Below are positions 1-12,055 of a DNA stretch of 35,638 nt, one piece after another. The stretch is taken from contig JAGPVX010000080.1 of the NCBI GenBank assembly GCA_018066805.1, positions 1 through 35,638 on the forward strand. Direction: 5' to 3'. Within the stretch, counting starts at the first letter, position 1. Each line of letters opens with the position of its first letter. The translations under genes and the position numbers were made by a program. This DNA is from Paraperlucidibaca sp. GTDB lineage: Bacteria > Pseudomonadota > Gammaproteobacteria > Pseudomonadales > Moraxellaceae. Under the pieces are notes generated by a model that made no database searches, was not told the DNA's origin, and was given only the letters and a program-made list of their open reading frames with translations.

Positions 1-1635
1 ATTGCCAAACGTATGCGTTGGGGCAGTAGCCGTGTCGAATTTGTTCGCCCCATGCATTGGCTGGTGTTGCTTTACGGCGATGCCGTGGTGCCAGCCTCTG
101 TGCTCGGCCTCGATAGTGGCCGCACTAGCTTTGGCCATCGCTTTCACCACCCAGCAGCTGTAGAGCTTGCACATGCCGATGATTACGTTGAAGCCATGCG
201 CTCAGCGCACGTGCTTGCTGACTTCTCTGAGCGCCGCACGCAGATTCAGGGCGTAGTTAACGACCTTGCGACGCAAGCCGGTGGCCGCGCGTTAATGCCC
301 GATGCTCTGCTTGACGAAGTCACCGCCTTGGTGGAATGGCCAGTGCCATTGGTTTGCAGCTTTGAAGAACGCTTTTTGAGCGTGCCGCAGGAAGCGCTAA
401 TTTCCACCATGCAGGACAACCAGAAATACTTCTGCTTAGTCGATGCCAATGATCAGCTCATGGCGCGTTTCATCACCGTGGCCAATATCGACTCTACGGA
501 TCCAGAAAAGATCATTTCTGGTAATGAGAAAGTGGTGCGCCCACGCTTAACCGATGCCGAGTTCTTTTTCAGCCAAGATAAAAAGGTCACGCTTGCCGAG
601 CGCAATGAACGCCTCAAGCAAGTCGTGTTTCAAGCGCAGCTCGGCACAGTTTTCGCCAAAGCCGAGCGCGTATCGACATTGGCCGGGCATATCGCAGGGC
701 TCATAGGTAGTGATGTCGCCTCTGCTGAACTCGCCGGCAAGCTCTGCAAGTCCGATTTAGCTAGCGAAATGGTCAGCGAATTCCCAGAGCTGCAAGGCAT
801 CGCGGGCTACCATTACGCGCGCCATGAAGGCCTTGCCAATGATGTTGCGCTGGCACTCAACGAGCAGTATTTGCCACGCTTCTCTGGCGATACCTTGCCA
901 ACGACGGCTACCGGCGCTGCAGTGTCATTGGCCGACAAGCTCGACACATTGACTGGCTTATTTGGCATCGGCCAACCACCGACCGGCTCGAAAGACCCAT
1001 TTGCATTGCGCCGTGCGGCGTTAGGTGTTCTACGCATATTGATTGCAGGTGACTACCGCATTGATTTACGCGAACTAGTCGCCACAGCCGTCGCTCAACA
1101 CGGCTCGGCGGTTACTCAAGCCAACGCCGCCGAAGATGTCTTTAGCTTTCTGCTAGGGCGTTATCGCGCCATGTTTGAAGAGCAGGGCATCAGCGCCGAA
1201 GTCATTGCCGCTGTGCAAGCTTGCCAACCTACTGTAGCGGGCGATGTTGCTCGCCGCGTGCAGGCAGTGGCAGCGTTTAGTGGCCTGCCTGAGGCCACCG
1301 CCTTGGCTGCGGCTAACAAGCGCGTGGCCAACATCTTAGCTAAAGAACCTTCGGTTTCTGGCTCAGTTGATAGTGCACTTTTACAAGAGCCTGCCGAACA
1401 AGACTTGGCAGCCCAACTCGATGCCTTACAGGCACGCCTGGCACCGCTTTATGCCTCCGGCGATTATGGCCAAGCATTAAGCCTGCTCGCGACCTTGCGT
1501 GAACCAGTGGATGCCTTCTTCGATAATGTCATGGTCAATGCCGACGATGCCGCTATCCGCCTAAACCGTTTACGCCTGCTCAACCAACTGCGCGCGCTGT
1601 TCTTACGCGTGGCCGACATCTCGCTGCTAAGCTAA
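1..1635 (+). CDS. glyS: Glycyl-tRNA synthetase beta subunit, 5'-truncated by the window edge
   Basis: This is the beta subunit of the alpha2beta2 bacterial glycyl-tRNA synthetase, which charges tRNA-Gly in the cytoplasm together with GlyQ. The reading frame is open from base 1, so the N-terminal part (roughly 150 residues of a usual 680-700) lies outside the window. The text begins inside a conserved stretch with KRMRWG followed by EFVRPMHW. Other family marks are ISTMQDNQKYF, the run LADKLDTLTGLFGIG followed by PTGSKDPFALRRAALG, and a C-terminal DALR-type anticodon-binding region with FFDNVMVNADD and LRLLNQLRALF. The ATG at 13 is an internal methionine, not a start. glyQ would be expected upstream. 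No frameshift is seen. Confidence 0.97.
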   Translation: MAKRMRWGSSRVEFVRPMHWLVLLYGDAVVPASVLGLDSGRTSFGHRFHHPAAVELAHADDYVEAMRSAHVLADFSERRTQIQGVVNDLATQAGGRALMPDALLDEVTALVEWPVPLVCSFEERFLSVPQEALISTMQDNQKYFCLVDANDQLMARFITVANIDSTDPEKIISGNEKVVRPRLTDAEFFFSQDKKVTLAERNERLKQVVFQAQLGTVFAKAERVSTLAGHIAGLIGSDVASAELAGKLCKSDLASEMVSEFPELQGIAGYHYARHEGLANDVALALNEQYLPRFSGDTLPTTATGAAVSLADKLDTLTGLFGIGQPPTGSKDPFALRRAALGVLRILIAGDYRIDLRELVATAVAQHGSAVTQANAAEDVFSFLLGRYRAMFEEQGISAEVIAAVQACQPTVAGDVARRVQAVAAFSGLPEATALAAANKRVANILAKEPSVSGSVDSALLQEPAEQDLAAQLDALQARLAPLYASGDYGQALSLLATLREPVDAFFDNVMVNADDAAIRLNRLRLLNQLRALFLRVADISLLS

Positions 1636-1640
1636 AAACC

Positions 1641-1676
1641 TGGGCAGCTATCGTCGCAATAGATTATAGCTGCCCA
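1641..1676. terminator. Hairpin after glyS, possible terminator
   Basis: A perfect 10-bp inverted repeat, TGGGCAGCTA (1641-1650) and TAGCTGCCCA (1667-1676), starts six bases after the glyS stop. The loop is 16 nt. The 3' side is followed only by AATT, so it is not a textbook rho-independent terminator in the forward direction; on the reverse strand the arm is followed by GGTTTTTAG. It probably marks the end of the glyQS transcript or stabilises its 3' end. Confidence 0.45.
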
Positions 1677-1729
1677 AATTGGCTCTGGCCGATTGTCCGA
1701 TATGCCGGACGCTCAGCTTAAAACTGCCA

Positions 1730-1758
1730 ATGACCCAAGCTCGCTTTATGCGTATAAG
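1730..1758 (+). promoter_or_regulatory. Putative sigma70 promoter of the acyl-CoA dehydrogenase gene
   Basis: ATGACC (1730-1735) and TATAAG (1753-1758) are separated by 17 bp and match the -35 and -10 consensus at 4 and 5 of 6 positions. Transcription would begin near 1765, leaving a leader of about 28 nt to the ATG at 1793. A short dyad GTCCG/CGGAC lies just upstream at 1695-1710 and could be an operator, but I cannot name a regulator. Confidence 0.5.
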
Positions 1759-1792
1759 TTAGTGGTGTTCAACTAACTTGAGTGATTACGCC

Positions 1793-3610
1793 ATGCCAGC
1801 TTACAAGGCCCCTCTGCGCGATATGCGCTTCCTCATGAACGAAGTCTTTGATTACCCAAAGCACTACGCAAATTTACCCGGCGGTGAAGACGCGACGCCT
1901 GATATGGTCGACGCGATCTTGGATGAGTGTGCGAAGTATTGCGAAGAAGTACTCGCGCCAATCAACCAATCCGGCGACGAAGAAGGCTGCCATTTTGCCG
2001 ATGGCGAAGTCACTACGCCGAAAGGCTTCAAAGAAGCTTACAACCAGTATGTTGCAGGCGGCTGGCAAGGCCTGAACTATCCAGCTGAATTTGGCGGCCA
2101 AGGCCTGCCTATGTCCATGGGCTTGTTAAAAGCCGAAATGATGGGCACAGCAAACTGGTCGTTCACCATGTATCCGGGCCTATCGTTAGGCTGCATGAAC
2201 ACAATCATGCTGCACGGCGATGAGCAACAAAAAGCCACTTTCATGCCAGCATTGGTCGAAGGCCGTTGGTTGGGCACCATGTGCTTAACTGAGCCACAAT
2301 GCGGCACCGACTTGGGTCAAGTAAAAACCAAGGCTGAGCTTCAGGCCGATGGTAGCTATAAGCTCTCCGGCACGAAGATTTTCATCTCTGCTGGTGATCA
2401 CGATCTATGTGAAAACATCATTCACATCGTGCTGGCTCGCCTTCCAGACGCGCCTCCTGGCACGCGTGGCATTTCCTTGTTCATCGTGCCTAAGTTCAAT
2501 GTCGATGTTGAAGGCAATATGGGCGAGCGCAACCCCGTTACTGTTGGCTCCATCGAGCACAAAATGGGCATCCGCGCTTCGGCCACCTGCGTACTGAACT
2601 TCGATGGTGCAACTGGCTATTTGATTGGCCCGCCCAACAAAGGCCTTGAGTGCATGTTCACCTTCATGAACACCGCGCGTATCGGCACTGCCGTACAGGG
2701 CATTGCTCACGCTGAGCAATCATTCCAAGGCGCATTGCCATATGCCAAAGATCGCCGCTCGATGCGTGCGCTCACCGGCAAAAAAGAACCGGATCAAGTC
2801 GCCGACTCGCTGATTCATCACGCCGATGTCCGCCGCATGCTGCTGACACAAAAAGCCGTTGCTGAAGGCGGCCGCGCGATGATTTATTTTGCCGCTCAGC
2901 TTGCTGACAATATGGCTGTGGGTATCACCAACGGTGATAAAGAGCTCTATGACTTCTGGGACGACAAACTTGGCTTCTACACGCCAATTCTGAAAGGTGT
3001 ATTGACTGAGCTAGGCCTTGAAGCTGCCAACCTCGGCATGCAAGTGTTTGGTGGCCACGGCTACATCAAAGAGCACGGCATGGAACAGTACGCCCGCGAC
3101 GCGCGCATCTCCACGCTGTATGAAGGCACCACCGGCATCCAAGCGCTGGATCTATTGGGCCGTAAGGTTCTGATTGGTTCACGCGGCAAAGTGGTTCGCG
3201 AGTTCACTGGCGATATCGCCAAGTTCTGCCGCGCCAACGTGGCAAACAGCTCAATGCGTCCATTCGTTTGGGAACTAACGAAGATCGCCACGCAGTGGAA
3301 CTACCTGACAGTGCGCATCATGCTGCAAGCTCGTAAAGATCGCGACATGGTTGGTACTGCATCAAATGATTTCTTGATGTACTCAGGTTACGCCATGCTG
3401 GCTTACTTCTGGGCGAAAATGGCCGCAGTGGCTTTCGATAAACTAGAAAATGGTGGCGCTGAAGAGCCAGCATTCTATGAAGCGAAAATCCAAACCGCTG
3501 AGTTCTATTTCGACCGTATTTTGCCACGCACCAAAAGCCATGCCGAAGGCATGCTTAAGCCAACATCTTCAATCATGAAGATGAAGGCTGAGCACTTTAA
3601 CTTTAACTAA
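1793..3610 (+). CDS. Acyl-CoA dehydrogenase, long form with C-terminal extension (DmdC/AcdA-like)
   Basis: This is an FAD-dependent acyl-CoA dehydrogenase of about 605 residues, which introduces a 2,3-double bond into an acyl-CoA and passes electrons to ETF. It has the usual N-terminal, middle and C-terminal dehydrogenase domains: CLTEPQCGTDLG in the middle domain, FGGHGYIKEHGMEQYARDAR, then ISTLYEGTTGIQALDLLGRK. The glutamate in YEGT (about residue 444) is the expected catalytic base. About 140 further residues form the extension typical of the 600-aa subfamily that includes 3-methylmercaptopropionyl-CoA dehydrogenase (DmdC). The true substrate cannot be read from the sequence. I chose ATG 1793 (MPAYKAPLRDMRF) because relatives begin with a short MxxYKAPLRD; an in-frame TTG at 1778 would add five residues. 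Neither start has a good ribosome site. The gene is monocistronic, with no beta-oxidation partner nearby. Confidence 0.93.
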   Translation: MPAYKAPLRDMRFLMNEVFDYPKHYANLPGGEDATPDMVDAILDECAKYCEEVLAPINQSGDEEGCHFADGEVTTPKGFKEAYNQYVAGGWQGLNYPAEFGGQGLPMSMGLLKAEMMGTANWSFTMYPGLSLGCMNTIMLHGDEQQKATFMPALVEGRWLGTMCLTEPQCGTDLGQVKTKAELQADGSYKLSGTKIFISAGDHDLCENIIHIVLARLPDAPPGTRGISLFIVPKFNVDVEGNMGERNPVTVGSIEHKMGIRASATCVLNFDGATGYLIGPPNKGLECMFTFMNTARIGTAVQGIAHAEQSFQGALPYAKDRRSMRALTGKKEPDQVADSLIHHADVRRMLLTQKAVAEGGRAMIYFAAQLADNMAVGITNGDKELYDFWDDKLGFYTPILKGVLTELGLEAANLGMQVFGGHGYIKEHGMEQYARDARISTLYEGTTGIQALDLLGRKVLIGSRGKVVREFTGDIAKFCRANVANSSMRPFVWELTKIATQWNYLTVRIMLQARKDRDMVGTASNDFLMYSGYAMLAYFWAKMAAVAFDKLENGGAEEPAFYEAKIQTAEFYFDRILPRTKSHAEGMLKPTSSIMKMKAEHFNFN

Positions 3611-3630
3611 GTTACTGAGCGTTTGAGCAG

Positions 3631-3666
3631 AAGGGGCTATGCCATAAGGTATAGCCCCTTTTTTGT
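3631..3666 (+). terminator. Rho-independent terminator of the acyl-CoA dehydrogenase gene
   Basis: AAGGGGCTAT (3631-3640) pairs with ATAGCCCCTT (3651-3660). The stem can extend by GCC/GGT to leave an ATAA tetraloop, and a T-rich tail (TTTTG) follows. It lies 20 bases after the stop codon. The A-run before the stem and T-run after it could allow function in both directions. Confidence 0.9.
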
Positions 3667-3724
3667 TTTATGGCCTAGCAAATCCAACTTGCAGTGCTAG
3701 CATGAGGCCTAGAGGAGAGCCTTC

Positions 3725-4801
3725 ATGACGGTTACTAGCACCTACACATTAACGCGCACTTTGTTGTTCATCGGCCTGGCCGCTTTAGGCTATCTAAGCT
3801 ATTCCGTGCTCAGCCCGTTTTTTATTCCAATGGCATGGGCAGCTATTCTAGTATTTGTCACATGGCCTGTTTATCGGCGAATTTATAATCTCGTTGGCCA
3901 ACGGCAAAACATTGCCGCTGGCATCATGACCTTATTGCTAACCTTGCTGCTTATCGGCCCATTGGCGTGGCTGGTTCTTCTGCTGCAAACTGAAATTCGT
4001 AATATTTACGCCCATATCGGAGAGCTGCTATCTCAAAGTCAGCTGCCTGTTTCACCATGGCTGGCCGATTTTGCCCCTTGGCTTTATGACGAGCTGCAAC
4101 GCTGGTGGACGCAGACTCATGCCGACCCTCAAGCCGCCAAAGATAGTATTCGTAGCATCGCCAGCCTCGGCATTCCGCAAGCCAAGCTGCTTGCAGGTGG
4201 CATTAGTCGAAACCTAATCAAACTGGCTATCACCGTGTTTACCGCTTTCTTCTTTTATCGCGATGGCCTTGCGCTAATGCATCAAACTCGAAAGGCGTTG
4301 GCACTTATTACGCCCGGGCATGGCGAGCGTTATATGAAGGCGGCCGGGGACATGACCCGCGCCGTCGTCTTTGGCATCGTTCTGACCGCGGTAGCACAGG
4401 CCACACTGGCCGGTGCAGGCTATGCCGTGGCTGGGGCACCAAACCCAATATTTCTCGCCGTAGTGACCTTTTTAATCGCGCTGATACCCTTCGGCACACC
4501 ATTCGCTTGGGGTGCTGTATCGCTTTGGCTTTTAGCTAGCGGCGACACATTCAGCGCTGTAGGTCTCGCCATTTGGGGCGGGCTTGTTGTTAGCTCAGTC
4601 GACAATATCATTCGACCATTGGTCATCTCCACGGCAACCAAAGTGTCGTTCTTGCTGATTATGTTTGGCGTGCTTGGCGGGCTTACTGCATTCGGAATGA
4701 TTGGCCTATTTTTAGGCCCCGTCATATTGGCTGTGATGTTAGCTATTTGGAAGGAGTGGCTTGAACAGCCAACAAGTGAAGAGTCGAATAGCCAGCTATA
4801 G
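3725..4801 (+). CDS. AI-2E transporter / PerM-family membrane protein
   Basis: A polytopic inner-membrane protein of 358 residues. Its hydrophobic profile fits the AI-2E/PerM exporter family: two helices near the N-terminus (about 10-30 and 35-50), one at about 62-85, a soluble segment at about 90-150 rich in W and P, then a block of helices from about 160 to 345. That block includes an FFFYRDG turn after the first helix and the loop NIIRPLVIS, both typical of the family. Members export small molecules or ions (AI-2 for TqsA, Na+ for some relatives); the substrate here is unknown. AGGAGA at 3712-3717 precedes the ATG at normal spacing. The gene converges on the dus gene, overlapping it by six bases, and no separate terminator is visible. 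Confidence 0.85.
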   Translation: MTVTSTYTLTRTLLFIGLAALGYLSYSVLSPFFIPMAWAAILVFVTWPVYRRIYNLVGQRQNIAAGIMTLLLTLLLIGPLAWLVLLLQTEIRNIYAHIGELLSQSQLPVSPWLADFAPWLYDELQRWWTQTHADPQAAKDSIRSIASLGIPQAKLLAGGISRNLIKLAITVFTAFFFYRDGLALMHQTRKALALITPGHGERYMKAAGDMTRAVVFGIVLTAVAQATLAGAGYAVAGAPNPIFLAVVTFLIALIPFGTPFAWGAVSLWLLASGDTFSAVGLAIWGGLVVSSVDNIIRPLVISTATKVSFLLIMFGVLGGLTAFGMIGLFLGPVILAVMLAIWKEWLEQPTSEESNSQL

Positions 4802-5737
4802 CGCCATCGTGTCAAAAACCGCTTGCCGATGCTTGAGCCGCTTGATCAAGGCAAAATCGGCAGCGGCCTCTGGATAGTGCAGGGCGGTCATCGCTAACCA
4901 CTGCTTATATCTTCCGACCATCCGCACATCCTGACCATTCATTTCTGCTAAAAACTTAAGCTGAGCCTGTCTTACGGCAGCCCAGCTTAGTGACTCGCGA
5001 CCACTTATTATTTCCTCAACCAAGCCAGGCTGACTAACAGCGGCTCTGCCTATCATTAGCGTATTGCAGCCGGTTATTTGCTGGCACATCTCAGCAGCAA
5101 CCTTGCTGTGCACATCACCATTGGCAATGATGGTCATACCATTAGCATAGCGACGAGCATCGGCAATAGCGTGCCAGTCCACTGGTGGCCGATAGCCTTG
5201 CGCTTTAGTTCTGCCATGAATGGTTAGCCAAGAGCTTCCTGCTTGAGCAATTGCGGCGACATTTTCAGCCATCTCGCTAGCATCATCAGTACCCAATCGA
5301 ATCTTGGCGCTGACTGGGACTTCTGACGGCACAGCATTGCGTACAGCCAACACAATTCTATGAATTAACTCTGGCTCTTTTAACAAAGCGGCTCCGCCGC
5401 GATGCCTATTTACGGTCTTCGCGGGGCAGCCAAAATTGATATCAATTGCTAGTGCGCCTAGAGATGCCGCTTTAGCAGCGTTTTCGGCCATCAGTGTTGG
5501 ATCACTGCCTAGGAGCTGTAAATGCACTGGGGTGCCATTTGCAGTTTTGCTTGCCGTTTCCAACTCTGGCATATGCCTTAGGAAAACACTGGAGGGGAGT
5601 AGTTGCTGGGTTATTCGTAAAAATTCGGTAACGCACCACGCATAGGGGCTGAGCTCTGTAAGTGTTCGGCGCATATCGAAATCGGTTAAACCCTCCATCG
5701 GCGCCAAAACCAACTTTACCTGTTCCACGTGAAACAC
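4796..5737 (-). CDS. dusC: tRNA-dihydrouridine synthase, DusC type
   Basis: An FMN enzyme that reduces uridine to dihydrouridine in the tRNA D-loop (U16 in the DusC class). Marks are VLAPMEGLTD at the N-terminus, DINFGCPAKTVNRHRGGAALL with the catalytic cysteine near residue 104, SAKIRLG, TIHGRTKAQGY and IIANGDVHS. CITEF-like AWCVTEFLRI and the HRHRGG-type loop favour DusC over DusA or DusB. Its 313 residues match the family. The start is GTG at 5737; another GTG at 5728 is four residues nearer the conserved core and has GGGGTG at better spacing, so the exact start is open. Both lie within a parS site. The gene follows gyrB on the same strand after a 56-bp spacer holding a long hairpin. Confidence 0.92.
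   Translation of the reverse strand: MFHVEQVKLVLAPMEGLTDFDMRRTLTELSPYAWCVTEFLRITQQLLPSSVFLRHMPELETASKTANGTPVHLQLLGSDPTLMAENAAKAASLGALAIDINFGCPAKTVNRHRGGAALLKEPELIHRIVLAVRNAVPSEVPVSAKIRLGTDDASEMAENVAAIAQAGSSWLTIHGRTKAQGYRPPVDWHAIADARRYANGMTIIANGDVHSKVAAEMCQQITGCNTLMIGRAAVSQPGLVEEIISGRESLSWAAVRQAQLKFLAEMNGQDVRMVGRYKQWLAMTALHYPEAAADFALIKRLKHRQAVFDTMAL
5721..5736. promoter_or_regulatory. parS centromere site 1, at the start of dusC
   Basis: TGTTCCACGTGAAACA matches the chromosomal parS consensus TGTTNCACGTGAAACA at every position. ParB binds such sites and spreads to form the partition complex. It overlaps the first codons of dusC and encodes FHVEQ there. The parA-parB genes are about 20 kb away at 25.3-27.0 kb. 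Confidence 0.93.
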
Positions 5738-5744
5738 CCCGATG

Positions 5745-5784
5745 GCCTTTTGGCGCTTTATGAGAACTCATTGCGCCAAAAGGC
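5745..5784 (-). repeat. Long hairpin between gyrB and dusC
   Basis: GCCTTTTGGCGC (5745-5756) and GCGCCAAAAGGC (5773-5784) are perfect 12-bp arms, and the enclosed ATGAG/CTCAT can pair as well. In the gyrB direction no T-run follows the second arm, so a classical terminator is unlikely. It may protect the 3' end of the gyrB message or set dusC expression relative to gyrB. Confidence 0.7.
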
Positions 5785-5793
5785 TTTGGCCTC

Positions 5794-9362
<3,569 letters not shown>

Positions 9363-9377
9363 GCTAAGAGAGAGACC

Positions 9378-10490
9378 TTACAGACGCATAGGCATAACGA
9401 CATAAACGGCATTGGCCTGCTCAGGATCATTATCACGGATTAATGCAGAACTGTTGGTGTCGCCCAAAATGGCTTGCGTATAAGCACCATTAAGTGCGTT
9501 CAGGACATCAAGCATATAACCAACATTGAAACCAATCTCTAAAGAGTTGCCACTGAATTCAACTTGCAGCTCTTCTTCAGCCTCTTCTTGATCAGGATTG
9601 GTCGCTAAAATTTTCAGTTGTTGATCATTAATTTGTAAGCGCACACCACGGAATTTTTCATTGCACAAAATTGCAGCGCGCTGTAACGCAGACTTCAGCT
9701 CTTCGCGACCGGCGATCAAAGTACGGTCACCATTTTTAGGCAACACACGTTCGTAGTCAGGAAAACGGCCATCAATTAGTTTAGATGTGAAAGTTACATT
9801 GCCGACAGTAACGCGCAGATGATTTGAACCAAGCGTTAATGTGACCTCTGTATCTTCATCAGCAAGCAAACGAGATAGCTCTTGCACACCCTTGCGCGGG
9901 ACAATAACCTGAGCCTTTTCAGTAACTTGAGATGATATCTCAGCATCGCACATGGCGAGACGATGGCCATCTGTAGCGACTACACGTAGACGATCTGCGG
10001 TGACCTCAAACAACATGCCATTGAGGTAGTAGCGAACATCTTGCTGAGCCATCGCAAACGAAGTTTTATCAATCATCTGCTTCAAAACACGCTGAGTTAA
10101 CGTCACGGTATATGCCGCGTTGAGGCTTTCTTCTAAGTTCGGAAAATCATTCGCCGGCAATGTCGTCAACGTAAATCGGCTCTTGCCGGACTTAAGCAGT
10201 AAGCGATTGCCATCAACGGATAAATCAACTTGCGCCGTTGCAGGCAGGGCGCGGCAAATATCCAGCAATTTACGGCATGGAACCGTAATCTTCCCATCAC
10301 GCGACTCATTCTCTAAATCTTGGCGCGAGAGCAGCTCAACCTCAAGATCGGTGCCAGTCATGGCAATTTCGCCATCAGCTACCACAATTAAAACATTCGA
10401 TAGCACCTGCAAGGTTTGACGTTTTTCAACAACGCCAGAAACTTGCTGCAAGGGCTTTAATAACTGATCGCGAGACATTGAGACTTTCAT
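9378..10490 (-). CDS. dnaN: DNA polymerase III beta sliding clamp
   Basis: The ring-shaped processivity clamp, a dimer with three similar domains per monomer. 370 residues. Marks are MKVSMSRDQLLKPLQQVSGVVE at the N-terminus (first 20: MKVSMSRDQLLKPLQQVSGV), LPANDFPNLEE, ATDGHRLAM, LIDGRFPDYERVLP and the C-terminal VYVVMPMRL. These include residues of the peptide-binding pocket used by polymerases and Hda. The ATG at 10490 matches the usual first residues. It lies 17 bases downstream of dnaA, so the two genes are almost certainly co-transcribed. Confidence 0.98.
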   Translation of the reverse strand: MKVSMSRDQLLKPLQQVSGVVEKRQTLQVLSNVLIVVADGEIAMTGTDLEVELLSRQDLENESRDGKITVPCRKLLDICRALPATAQVDLSVDGNRLLLKSGKSRFTLTTLPANDFPNLEESLNAAYTVTLTQRVLKQMIDKTSFAMAQQDVRYYLNGMLFEVTADRLRVVATDGHRLAMCDAEISSQVTEKAQVIVPRKGVQELSRLLADEDTEVTLTLGSNHLRVTVGNVTFTSKLIDGRFPDYERVLPKNGDRTLIAGREELKSALQRAAILCNEKFRGVRLQINDQQLKILATNPDQEEAEEELQVEFSGNSLEIGFNVGYMLDVLNALNGAYTQAILGDTNSSALIRDNDPEQANAVYVVMPMRL

Positions 10491-10507
10491 GGTTATCTTC
10501 CCAAAAC

Positions 10508-11884
10508 TTACGCCTGAAGCTGGCGCAACAAAGTAGAGTAATCTTCATTCAACTGAGCATCTGACTGCCGAAGCTGAGCAATCCGATCGCAGGCGTGAAT
10601 AACGGTGCTGTGATCCCTGCCATCGAACGCTAGGCCGATTTCAGGGTAACTATTGCCGGTAAGCTCACGCGATAGCGCCATCGCCATCTGGCGAGGCCTA
10701 GCAAACGAACGGTTGCGTTTTTTTCCTTTTAGATCGCGCAGTGAAATCGAAAAATATTCCGTTACAACGCGCTGAATGTTCTCGATAGTAAACTGCTTCA
10801 CGCGCAGAAGCAGCAGATCTCGCAATGCTTCTTTAACTAATTCCAAAGTCACCGGTGCGCCTCGAAAACGAGCATTGGCAATGACCTTATTTAGCGCACC
10901 CTCAAGCTCACGCACGTTACCCTGAACGTGCTCTGCAATAAAGTGGGCAGACTCTAAAGGCACATCAAAACCCGCTGAATGCGCCTTTTTCAGCAAGATG
11001 GCAACGCGCGTTTCTTTATCTGGCGGATCAACTTGAATCGACAAGCCCCAGGAAAAGCGCGACTTCAAACGATCATCCATGCCCGAAATATCACGCGGAA
11101 CACGATCTGAAGTCATGATGATTTGGCGCGAGCCTTCTAGCAAAGAGTTAAAAGTGTGAAAAAACTCATCTTGCGTGCTCTCTTTTTTGGCAAAAAACTG
11201 GATGTCATCAATTAACAAGGCATCTAGCGAACGATATAAGCGCTTGAAATCATTCATCATTGATCGCTGAAGGGCATTGATGAAGTCGCCCACGAAGCGC
11301 TCAGAAGTAATGTACATAACTCGAGCATTGGGGTTTCTGCGCAACATTTCATTGCCCACAGCATGCATTAAGTGAGTTTTACCTAAGCCGGTAGGGCCAT
11401 AAATAAACAGCGGATTGGAATGCGATGCGCCAGGGTTATCAGCCGCTTGCAGACAGCCTGCATGCGCTAGCTGAGCACCTTTACCAGAGACAAAGTTATC
11501 AAAGGTGAAAAGAGAGTTCAGGCTGCTTGCTGGGCGTGCAATTGGCTCAATGACCGGCATCAACGGTTTCGCTAGCGCAGACGGGGAGGTTGCAGGCGGC
11601 GTGTTTCGTAACGATTGCGACTGCTTAGGCTCTGCATCGCCGCGCGAACCAACACGAATACTAACTTGAGTGATACGTCCGTCAGACATATTGGTAACGA
11701 TTTCACGTATCCGCGCCATAAATTTGTCACCAATATGAGTGACAAAAAAAGTGTTAGGCGCCAATAACAGCAAAGTCGTCGCTGACTCTTCAACCTGTAA
11801 GGGCCGTATCCACATCTGAAAAAGATTAGGTGGGTACTCTTCTTGTAAGCGCTGTAGCGCACCTTCCCACACAGAATCAGCCAT
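10508..11884 (-). CDS. dnaA: Chromosomal replication initiator protein DnaA
   Basis: The AAA+ initiator that binds DnaA boxes and melts oriC. About 458 residues. Domain I is at the N-terminus (VWEGALQRLQEEYPPNLFQMWI), followed by a Pro/Ser/Ala-rich linker. Walker A is GPTGLGKT at 163-170, Walker B is LLIDDIQFF and sensor 1 is IIMTSDRVPRDI. The DNA-binding domain carries the signature RELTGNSYPEIGLAFDGRDH then STVIHACDRI. I chose ATG 11884 (MADSVWEG) over the upstream in-frame ATG at 11938: it matches the family N-terminus, and a promoter-like -10 (11911-11916) lies inside the longer version. ATG 11899 is also possible. Confidence 0.97.
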   Translation of the reverse strand: MADSVWEGALQRLQEEYPPNLFQMWIRPLQVEESATTLLLLAPNTFFVTHIGDKFMARIREIVTNMSDGRITQVSIRVGSRGDAEPKQSQSLRNTPPATSPSALAKPLMPVIEPIARPASSLNSLFTFDNFVSGKGAQLAHAGCLQAADNPGASHSNPLFIYGPTGLGKTHLMHAVGNEMLRRNPNARVMYITSERFVGDFINALQRSMMNDFKRLYRSLDALLIDDIQFFAKKESTQDEFFHTFNSLLEGSRQIIMTSDRVPRDISGMDDRLKSRFSWGLSIQVDPPDKETRVAILLKKAHSAGFDVPLESAHFIAEHVQGNVRELEGALNKVIANARFRGAPVTLELVKEALRDLLLLRVKQFTIENIQRVVTEYFSISLRDLKGKKRNRSFARPRQMAMALSRELTGNSYPEIGLAFDGRDHSTVIHACDRIAQLRQSDAQLNEDYSTLLRQLQA

Positions 11885-11910
11885 ACCATTTGTCCACATA
11901 GCAAAACGAG

Positions 11911-11938
11911 ATTCTAACGGGCTTAGCAGGCAATGCAA
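11911..11938 (-). promoter_or_regulatory. Candidate dnaA promoter
   Basis: On the reverse strand TTGCAT (11933-11938) and TAGAAT (11911-11916) are 16 bp apart. The predicted transcript would begin about 20 nt before the dnaA ATG at 11884. A perfect DnaA box (11945-11953) abuts the -35 side, and a near-match TTGTCCACA lies at 11890-11898; such placement is common where DnaA represses its own gene. The -35 match is weak. Confidence 0.45.
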
Positions 11939-11944
11939 AAGCTT

Positions 11945-11953
11945 TTATCCACA
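11945..11953 (+). promoter_or_regulatory. DnaA box, exact consensus
   Basis: TTATCCACA, the strong R-type DnaA binding sequence, located just upstream of the candidate dnaA promoter. Confidence 0.88.
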
Positions 11954-12036
11954 AGATTTGAGAGCATGTAGATAAGTTAGCGTATAACTACGGTAGCACT
12001 CAGAGGATTAGCTGTGACGAATACCAAGACTCAAAG

Positions 12037-12055
12037 TTATCCACAATCATCCACA
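12037..12055 (+). promoter_or_regulatory. Tandem DnaA boxes
   Basis: An exact TTATCCACA (12037-12045) is followed after one base by TCATCCACA (12047-12055), one mismatch from consensus and in the same orientation. A strong box beside a weaker box suggests cooperative DnaA loading towards the AT-rich element to the right. Confidence 0.85.

Noticed and set aside
4420-4815. A 131-codon reverse-strand frame opposite the AI-2E gene
   Set aside because: The forward gene has a good ribosome site and clear membrane topology; the reverse frame has neither.
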